DNA of 64,000 nt. It comes from Anniella stebbinsi (taxonomy: Eukaryota > Chordata > Lepidosauria > Squamata > Anniellidae). Shown piece by piece: positions 56,591 to 64,000 of this stretch (position 1 is the first letter of the stretch; each line of letters begins with the position of its first letter). Location of the stretch: NCBI GenBank assembly GCA_029215795.1, contig JARDYH010000007.1, positions 80,921,763-80,985,762 of the forward strand. Reading direction: 5' to 3'. Position numbers and translations under genes: made by a program. The notes under the pieces are model-generated. The model was given only the letters and a program-made list of their open reading frames with translations, did no database searches and was not told the DNA's origin.

Positions 56591-56813
56591 TGGCTCAATT
56601 CGGACGACACAATAAACAACTGGTGTGGAGGAAACAATCGTCAGTTGTTTTGACTATTGTGTCATATGAATGCTGCCATAGTCAACTCAGCGCTGATCCT
56701 AATCCACACCACAGTTGATTATTTATTACCATGTTGTGTGGGGAGTACCCCCTAGGGTTAGGGTTAGGGTTAGTCAACCCACCATTGACTATCGTGTCAT
56801 CTGAATTGAGCCA
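56591..56813. mobile_element. foldback MITE with TGGCTCAATTCGGACGACAC termini
   Basis: TGGCTCAATTCGGACGACAC is paired with GTGTCATCTGAATTGAGCCA; the next bases (AATAAAC / GACTATC) pair weakly, and inner GTTGACTA motifs are inverted. No target-site duplication detected. Confidence 0.8.
56753..56773 (+). repeat. short interstitial telomere-like repeat
   Basis: Three full TAGGGT units plus TAG. It lies inside a MITE. Confidence 0.9.
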
Positions 56814-57484
56814 TTGTATAATCAGGACCAGCCTTACAGGTGGGCGAGCTGGGCAGTTCCCTGGGGCGCTGAGCTGAGGGGGGCAGCAAGCTGAGTTGAG
56901 GGGGGCACCAGGCAGAGCGGAGCTCAGTGTTTTCATTTGTTTGTTTGTTTGCTTGTTTTTAATGTACTGTCAGTAGTGAGCTAGGGTAGCAAAAAGCAAA
57001 TGTCTGCAACCTTCCTTTCAAGGTTCTACAGATTATTTGAAATGACCGACAGAAATGACATTCATCCAATTTGCTTTAAACTATGTTTCTTTTTCAATTT
57101 CCACTTTGATGCCATTAGGTAAAAATCAGTGGAACACAGCTTTATTTTGAGGCAATGTTACCGGGCACTTAGCACTTCAAATGCTGTAAACGCTACAAGC
57201 ACTATATATATATATAAATAATAATAAAATAAAACGGTAAGCTGTAAGACGTCAGCCAGAGACCATTTTTATAACTTTTCTTAATAATTTTTAAAGATGA
57301 AAATGGTGGATATTCTTCTAAAGTAAAGAAGGCTCACCAAAATATAGGAACTGCTACAAAACAAAACAGAATATTATGAGTAAACTTGTGATATTCCTGC
57401 TGTTTTACACAGTGCATTGCTGCCGCTCAGAATCTGACCTTTTGAGCTTTGGATTGTGCAAACAGTAGCACATTAGCTCCTCCC

Positions 57485-57945
57485 ATATGTACCTGCCCAG
57501 ATCCCAAGGTTGTCCTCAGAGGGTCCTTTTCCGTGAGCCCCTGCCAAAGAAAGTGAGGCAGGTGGCTGTCAGGAGGAGGGCCTTCTCTGCTGTGGCACCC
57601 CAGCTGTGGAATGAGCTCCCTAGAAAGAGGTTCGCTTGCCCCTACGTTATACTCCTTTAGATGCCAGGTGAAGACCTTTTTATTTTCTCAGTAATTTTAA
57701 CAGTTCATCATTTTAATTTTTAACTTTGCTGTTTCAATTTGTATTTTAATTCTGTATTAATTTCTGCATGGCTGCTTGGCTTTATCCTGGTTGTGTTTTA
57801 TCCTGTATTTTATATTTTGTTTTTATACTGTTGTTTCTTTTAAATTTTGAATAGTTTTTATGGTTTTATTTTTTGTAAACCACCCGGAGAGCTTCTGCTG
57901 TTGGGTGGTATAGAAATGCAATAAATAAATAAAATAAAATAAATT
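57485..57945 (+). mobile_element. L2/CR1-group LINE 3' end with ATAAA tail
   Basis: Conceptual translation gives RRAFSAVAPQLWNELP around 57565-57620, the C-terminal motif of the reverse transcriptase, then a T-rich 3' UTR, AAACCACCCGGAGAGCTTCT, GGGTGGTATAGAAATGCAAT and (AATAA)n. Same tail as 10115 and 26715. Confidence 0.85.
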
Positions 57946-59008
57946 GTCTGAGAGATAAGGTTTTGAGCAATGTTGCTTTCGATGGACATCACACCTGCAC
58001 CAAGCCCCATAAGTTCTCTGGATGGGCTTGCAGAACATGGGGTGGAGGACCAAAGCACTCCTATTTATTCTAGTGCCGGCACTTTACAGATTGTACCACT
58101 TTATTCTCCTGAACGGGGGTAGAAGTGCATCAGAGAAGTTCCCCCATTAACAGAAAAGAAAAAAAATGTGTGCATGTGTGTGTGTGTGTGGGGAATCCCT
58201 ACACAGAGAAAATGTATAAATAAAAAAGAAGACCTTTATCCCCGTAATGCTACCTTTCTATAGATAATTAATTTCCAATGTGGGAGAAGCAAATGGTCCT
58301 TCACCTGCAGGCTAAAGTGGTTCGATCCAGGAAGAGCCGCATGATATGATTTTTCTGTACCGAATGTCATCATACTGTGTTTGAATATATAAGGGTAAAT
58401 ATTTGGAATATTTCTTCTCCTGCAATTGCAAGGCGTTCAGTACCTCAGGCTTTGGGTGTCAAGGCAAGGTCCCATTATACCATATACCGCACAAATTCAT
58501 ACAAAACAAAACACTTCCAAGAGTTCTCTCTTTGCCTTCCCAGGGTCAAACGACCACATGATTGGAAAGTACTGCCTTCAGTTGAAAGACTCTGAGTTTA
58601 TGCCTCCCCCCCACCCCGCTTCAATTTTTCATTGCTCTCCATTCACACAGGCAAATATTTATAAAGAAAGCCATTCAAAATTTTAACATCGTGGGAGCCA
58701 AAAAAGGAGGGGAAACGCTCACGGAGAAAATTGTTGCATGTTCCCCATTGCTTGGAGTACAGAGAACGTTCAGATACGGGGGTCAGTTACACATCACCAT
58801 AAAGGAGGGAACACATCATCAAAAAGAAGAATTTTGATTGGCATAAAATTTGCATAAATTTGCATAAATCTATATGTATAGATGTAAATTCAGTAATAAT
58901 GATTAAAATTTAAATAGGAAGACAATGCATCCGGCCATAGTAATTATTCCTCCGATAATCAATGGCGATCAGCTTGTTAGGAGTGTTTCTGCAGACATCT
59001 CTTATCAA
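57946..59008. other. gene-free sequence
   Basis: A (TG)n run near 58170-58190 and otherwise no recognised repeat or gene. Confidence 0.4.
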
Positions 59009-59405
59009 TAGGGATGTCCAATGTCCCAAAAAATCAGATCGGGATCGAGACCGGCACTGTGGCGTCTGATCGGATCAGATCAGATGTCATCTGGATCGGA
59101 TCAGATCCAATTCCGATCCAAAAATCAGATGTCCGGTTTTCGGATCAGATGCCATTTTAGGTGTTTTCGCCATAGGCTTACAATGGGGAAAAGCTTTCTT
59201 TCCCCTAATGCAAGCCTATGGCGAAAACACAAAAAATGGAGGTCTGATTTGCCTATTTTTCCCAATCAAAATGGGGGGGGGGGGGGAATCGGATCAGAAA
59301 AAATCAGTCCTCCATTTTTTGAAATCGGAATCGTTAATTAATGTTCCAATTTTGGCTGGATCGAGCCCGGATCGTGGATTGGGACTGATCCGTTGCACAT
59401 CCCTA
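59009..59405. mobile_element. hAT-like foldback element with TAGGGATGTCCA termini, TSD 7/8
   Basis: Starts TAGGGATGTCCAATG and ends TTGCACATCCCTA. The interior is a palindrome: TTTCGCCATAGGCTTACAAT GGGGAAA pairs with TTTCCCCTAATGCAAGCCTA TGGCGAAA, and GGATCAGATCAGAT/GATC motifs occur on both sides. Flanks CTTATCAA (59001-59008) and CTTATCAC (59406-59413). A 14-base G run lies at 59273-59286. Confidence 0.85.
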
Positions 59406-59599
59406 CTTATCACCCCCCTGCGGAAGGCCTTTGAAACAACACAGGCCGAAACACGTTGGGCTTTGAAATAAAGTATTTTAAGCATCCTGAGAACCTGATA
59501 CACATACACACACCGGGGGGCGGGGGGAATAACAACATATACTTGACGTCAATGAAGTGAAATTATTATATCTAAAATTGGTTTAGGAAACTGATCAAG

Positions 59600-59728
59600 G
59601 CAGGATTTACAGTACTGCTTTATAACGGTTAGTAACACTTTTGACAACTGTTCTGGCTCAGGACACATTACATATAGCGGCTTCAAATGATTTTCAAAGT
59701 GTTATCTCTTGCTTGGTGTAGATCTGGT
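59600..59728. mobile_element. degraded CACCAAGCAGGATA MITE
   Basis: Right terminus CTTGCTTGGTGTAGATCTGG is clear; the left has only AGTACTGCTTTATAACGG and GGCAGGAT-like remnants. Confidence 0.55.
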
Positions 59729-61132
59729 CCAAGTGGTACCATGAAGAGGGAGCGATCGCCTGCCACTGTAAATTTGGGAAGACCTGCAAGGTAATCCATT
59801 TTTATTTTATTTTTGCCCAGCAGAAGTCAATCCCAGTGCACAGACTTAAAGCCGAGTGCAGCAACTTTTAATGCAATTGTGGCTCCAATTTTATCCATAC
59901 CTAATGAAATCTGGAGATGCTCAACACCTCAGAATAAAATCAAATTTGGAGTCTTTGGAATGCAGTCGGGGAAGATGAGGCTGTCTGGAGTGCGACCCTG
60001 AATATCAATCATCTCCCCTTCTTTGAAGAACAGTAGTTGGTTCCCCCCCACCCTTGGAGCGTGCAGGAGGCAGACTGGTTCAATCAATAGAGGAAGGGGA
60101 TTGTGATGTTGCATGAGGCCTTTGAAATGCAAAGCTGGGAAAGTGTTTCTTAGCAGAACAGTCTGGCCTGGCCCTCTCGTCCACTCCCCCATTAGGGCTG
60201 CCACCTTTGTTTTTCTGGCCTCGCTCCTGCACCTTCCTTCAGTAGTAGCCTGACATGAAGGAATTGAGCAACCAAAGCTTTTCCCGATTCATTTCTTGAA
60301 TATCAGGTTGCTTTTAAAAAACACAGGAGCATGGCTAATGTAAAACCTATGTATAACTGGTTATTGGTCATCTAAACTACCGTGAATTAGTGTCTAAAAT
60401 GCAAATTCTGCTTCACCGCCAAAGCCAATGGCTTTAAATTTTAATAAATAATTGAACACGCAGGGTATCCCAATGTTTTTTCAGGCACAATCCTATGGGT
60501 ATGGCCATGAACCTCCAAACCTGGAGGCTTATGGCCATCCAAAGCAGCTGGCCTTCACTAGCTATGATCTTCCCTGAAATTCCACCCCCCCCACCCCAAA
60601 TGGCAAATACGTTTGCAATGTAAAATATGAATATTAATTGGCTACCTTCAGCCTGCTATTTGTGCAGCTCTGCCAGACAGTTTTAGAATCTTGTGCTATC
60701 ACTTGGATGTAGATTCATTTATACTTGTATATACAGTTTATTGCACTGAATGGCTCATGGGGTGTAGCAAATGGCTCCATCCCCTCAGCCCCCATTTTGC
60801 ATCTAGCTCCAGTAGAGTTCAAATAAATAAATAAGCTTAGGTCCCAGAAGGTGGAACTCTGCTTCACCAATGGGAAAGCAAATTGGAAAGCCAGTGGGTT
60901 TAATTTTTAAGAAAAAAATGAACAAGCAGTGTTTCCCAATGTTTCCTAGGGCACACTCCTAGGGGATGGCAGTAAGCATCTGAACTCAGCCATCCAAAGC
61001 ACAGTGAGAGGTGCAGTAAAAGCAATCTTTGCCCCATGTTCTTCCCACTCTGTATTTTCGCTAGATGGGCATTTTTGCCTGTCTAGCTGGGGCATTGGGG
61101 AGGGGAAGAGAAGGAGACTCGGGAGGCCTGGA
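59729..61132. other. gene-free sequence
   Basis: Two similar stretches, 60405-60600 and 60860-61010, share CTGCTTCACC, AAAGCCAATGGCTTTAAATTTT/AAGCCAGTGGGTTTAATTTTT and CCCAATGTTT motifs and may be copies of one unclassified repeat. Nothing else recognised. Confidence 0.4.
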
Positions 61133-61140
61133 GATATGGT

Positions 61141-61460
61141 TAGGGTGACCATATGAAAAGAAGGACAGGGCTCCTGTATCTTTAACAGTTGTATTGAAAA
61201 GGGAATTTCAGCACGTGTCATTTGTAGGCATGCAGCACCTGGTGAAATTCCCTCTTCATCACAACAGTTAAAAGCTGCAGGAGTGATGCTAGAGTGACCA
61301 GATACAAAAGAGGGCAGGGTCCTGCAGCTTTAACTGTTGTGATGAAGAGGGAATTTCACCAGGTGATGCATGCCTACAAGTGACACCTGCTGAAATTCCC
61401 TTTTCTATTTGGCTGTTAAAGATACAGGAGCGCTGTCCTCCATTTCATGTGGTCACCCTA
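61141..61460. mobile_element. hAT-like foldback MITE, TAGGGTGACCATATG termini, TSD 7/8
   Basis: Left TAGGGTGACCATATGAAAAG, right CATTTCATGTGGTCACCCTA, mirror-symmetric interior with CCCTCTTCATCACAACAG and CTGTTGTGATGAAGAGGG. Flanks GATATGGT (61133-61140) and GATATGAT (61461-61468). Same sub-family as 33461. Confidence 0.9.
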
Positions 61461-62399
61461 GATATGATGTAGGCCATCCCCTTCTCTCCCCATCCTCACT
61501 GGTGCATCCATTTTCTCTTCCCTCTGAAGCCACCTTTGCCACCTTAGAGAGGCGGTAGGCATGGTTCTCTCTGTGCCATCTGCAGAGGGGCAGGGCGGGG
61601 AGCTGGGACTCCTGGGTCCAAGCTTCGTGCTCTGTCTCTAACCTCGGATCCAGGAATCCAAACTATCCTACCTGTACCCCCTTCTCTTACAATACTAGGC
61701 TTGGATGCAAATTTAATCATACTTCGAATAGATCTGCTGAAAACATGGGACTTAAATCATCATTAATGTTTTGGTTTCCCCCCTCTTCCCTGTTTTTCCT
61801 TCTGAGTTTTTTTTTTAAAAAAATTGTAAGCTTGAGGGCAGGGACTGCCTTGTTATTCTGCTCAATTGTGAGCTACTCCTTTTTTCTTTTCTTTTTTTGG
61901 GGCTGAGGAGTGTGATAAAAACAATAATACTTAAAATGAATAAATGGGTCTACTCTAAATATGACTGGATCCAAGCCCTGAAGTTTTGACTGATGGATGA
62001 TGGGACAGAGTCCATCCATCCCATATTTATATTCTTTTCTGCCACCCTCTCATTCCAATGATTATTTTTTTGCTTTCTTTTTTTCTTTCCAAGGATGAAA
62101 AACATGGACAAAGATGGAATTATTGAGGCGCATTCATTATTATGCAATATTAAGCAATAACATTCTTTAAAATGAATGACTTTTAAAATTTTAATTCATT
62201 AGCTTTTCATGCCCGTCTCCATAAAACTTGGTAGTTTGGCAGCCATGTGAAGACTACTGCCTCCCGTTTTGGGCCAGTCCCTTCTAAATATCATTATGTT
62301 AATTGCAATTCGGACTTGAGGAGTGTCTTTTGCTGACAGTGCTGTAAGCTTTACTGCACTATGAGCTTCTGTGTACCAATGTTGCTACTATTTATAGGT
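61461..62399. other. gene-free sequence
   Basis: T-rich run near 61805-61825 followed by ATTGTAAGCTTGAGGGCAGG GACTG, which resembles a LINE 3' tail. The stretch 62165-62395 shows no repeat and is AT-rich with TTAATTGCAATT and TTTAATTCATTAGC motifs. Confidence 0.35.
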
Positions 62400-62662
62400 C
62401 CACCTCCGTGCAGGACGCGGAATAATGGGCTCACGTTTCAGGAAGCCAGATTCCGGCTGGACATCAGAAAAAAACTTCCTGACTATTAGAACAGTACAAC
62501 AATGGAACCAATGACCTAGGGAGGTGGTGGGCTCTCCCACACTAGAGGCACTCAAGAGGCAGCTGGACAACCATCTGTCAGGGATGCTTTAAGGTGGATT
62601 CCTGCATTGAACAGGGGGTTGGACTCGATGGCCTTATAGGCCCCTTATAACTTTACTATTCT
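62400..62662 (+). mobile_element. CR1 LINE 3' end, interrupted by another retroposon
   Basis: AGGAAGCCAGATTCCGGCTG, AGAGGCAGCTGGACAACCAT, GGGGGTTGGACTCGATGGCC and CCTTATAACTTTACTATTCT. The final CTACTATTCTATGATTTTAT of the element continues at 62975 after an insertion. Confidence 0.9.
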
Positions 62663-62971
62663 TTATTTATTTATTTATTATTTATTATGGTCACAGACCA
62701 GCAAAATCAATATAAAATATACAAAAGATAGCTAAAAAGTGACATGAAAATAAGATACAGCTTTGCAGACTTCCTTCTCTCAGGAGGGTTGCAACATTTC
62801 CCCCCTAATTTGCATTGATGTCATAAAAAACTTAGAGACCCTTTCAGGAATACAGGAGGACACATCCCGTAAACAAATTAATACCAAAGTTGTGGGGTTG
62901 CTTCCAGAAAAGGCTGTTAATAATGGAAAGATTAGCTTCTTTCTGCATTCCTTATACATGTTACAATGCAA
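62663..62971 (-). mobile_element. retroposon with TTTA-rich tail inserted in the CR1 tail
   Basis: On the + strand it starts with (TTTA)n, i.e. the reversed 3' tail, then ATGGTCACAGACCAGCAAAA and about 280 bases of unassigned sequence. AACTTTACTATTCT (62649-62662) and AACTCTACTATTCT (62972-62985) flank it, a 14-bp target duplication with one difference. It looks like a 5'-truncated LINE; family not identified. Confidence 0.75.
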
Positions 62972-63257
62972 AACTCTACTATTCTATGATTTTATGTATG
63001 TCCTGCCCAAGTTTTCGGTCAGAGGCTCATGGGAGAGGGAAAATACTCATACATATTTTAAATGCTTATTTCCAAGTTCCAACCTTTCCAGCAGCCTCCA
63101 CCAATAAATCAGGAACCCATTTATGCCTCTTGCTGTAAATATGTATTTAAGCTGTGATTCTTAAATGTCTTAAACTGGGGGAGAAAATGAGGCAATACAG
63201 GTGAAGATTTTACTACCACACACAGAGAGCCAGAGTGGTGCGGACATTAGAGCAGGC

Positions 63258-63395
63258 GTGAGCCCTCTGTGGCCCACCTGTGGACCTTCAGATATTGTTG
63301 AGCTACAATCCCCATTATCCCTGGCCATGGGCAGAGGTTGATAGGAGTTGGAGTCCAACAACATCTGGAGGAGCACAGGCTTTCCACCTCTGGAT
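63258..63395. mobile_element. palindromic element with CTACAATCCCCATTA arm
   Basis: TTCAGATATTGTTGAGCTAC AATCCCCATTATCCC pairs with GATAGGAGTTGGAGTCCAAC AACATCTGGAGG, a diverged member of the 53695 family. Confidence 0.65.
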
Positions 63396-63660
63396 TAGAG
63401 TGTCAGATTAGAATGAGGATGATTCAGATTTAAATCCCCATTCAGCCATGCTGATAACTGGGTGAGCATTGTCCACTCACTATCTCTCAGCTTAAGCTAC
63501 CTCACAGGATTGTTGCAATGATAAAATGGGGAGAGAGGAAGAGAACCTACACTGTATGCTAACTTGAGCTCCTTGGAAGGAGGGAGGGATCTAAACAATA
63601 TTTTCATCTAAAGGATATTGATAATCAAGCCACCCTGAAGTAAGCGAGGTTGCTGGCTGG
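63396..63660. other. gene-free sequence
   Basis: Contains TAACTGGGTGAGCATTGTCC and CTCACAGGATTGTTGCAATG ATAAAATGGGGAGAGAGGAA, which has the look of a dispersed repeat but I cannot name it. Confidence 0.35.
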
Positions 63661-63689
63661 GGCATTCTAAGAGTTCTGTTCCAGGTCAA

Positions 63690-64000
63690 TTGGTAGAAAG
63701 CATTATCAAAGTTAAAATTAGTAAGCATATAGAAGGACAAGCCCTGCTGAAAAAGAATCAGCATGGCTTCCGCAAAGGTAAATCCTGTCTCACTAACTTT
63801 TTAGAGTTCTCTGAGGATGTCAATAAACATAGGATCCAGTAGACATTGTTTACTTGGAGTTCCAAAAGGCCTTTGATAAAGTCCCTCACCAAAGACTCTT
63901 GAGCAAATTTAGCAGTCACAGAATAAGAGGTCCTCTTTGGACTGGGAACTGATTAAAGAACAGAAAGCAGAGAGTAGGAATAAATGGTAAATTCTCCCAA
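63690..64000 (+). mobile_element. CR1 LINE reverse-transcriptase fragment, runs off the window
   Basis: Translation gives SIIKVKISKHIEGQALLK, then QHGFRKGKSCLTNFLEFSED and, after a frameshift and stop, the block equivalent to VYLEFQKAFDKVPHQRLL. This is the palm region of CR1 reverse transcriptase. A TAG after ATCCAG and further stops show it is dead. It extends beyond the right edge. Confidence 0.9.

Noticed and set aside
56753..56773. Evidence of a chromosome end or fusion point
   Set aside because: Only three units, located inside a transposon-like inverted repeat.

Overview
This is vertebrate nuclear DNA, most likely from a sauropsid and probably a squamate reptile (lizard-like). Three observations support this. 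Exons have clean GT-AG boundaries and are separated by kilobase introns. There are many CR1 LINE tails of two types, ending in TTCTATGATTCTATG or TTCTTATGTTCTTATG, plus L2/CR1-group LINE fragments. There is also a dense population of short foldback DNA transposons and tRNA-type SINEs. No database search was possible, so repeat family names are my recognition only.

The only protein-coding gene I can support is the 3' part of an L3MBTL-family (lethal(3)malignant brain tumour-like) chromatin reader on the + strand, best matching L3MBTL1. Eight consecutive exons (154-18234) keep one reading frame: 313 codons including the stop, with no frameshift and no internal stop. They encode the end of an MBT repeat, the C2HC zinc finger, a low-complexity linker and a complete C-terminal SAM domain. 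The 5' part of the gene (promoter, first MBT repeats) lies before the window. The 3' UTR follows, with AATAAA signals at 18974 and 19063.

From about 19 kb to 64 kb there is no gene I can recognise. This region is a mosaic of repeats. It holds CR1 and L2-like LINE remnants (one with readable reverse-transcriptase motifs at the right edge), nested SINEs, microsatellites, and a large set of non-autonomous foldback elements. Several of these retain 8-bp target-site duplications, which points to the hAT superfamily: CACTAAAC, GTCATATG, GTGGTAAT and GCAATCCT are perfect, and others are 7/8. No transposase was seen.

The most unusual structure is at 51065-51972. It is an element bounded by TAGGGTGACCAGAT inverted termini that holds about 15 copies of a 14-bp GC-rich repeat and a palindrome with 94-nt arms and a 2-nt loop. 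Both outer edges of the palindrome carry an outward-facing CAGGTAAG splice-donor-like motif. Related GC-rich cores sit in different elements at 47.7-49.0 kb. I found no new enzymatic system, operon, CRISPR array or RNA gene. The novelty here lies in repeat architecture.
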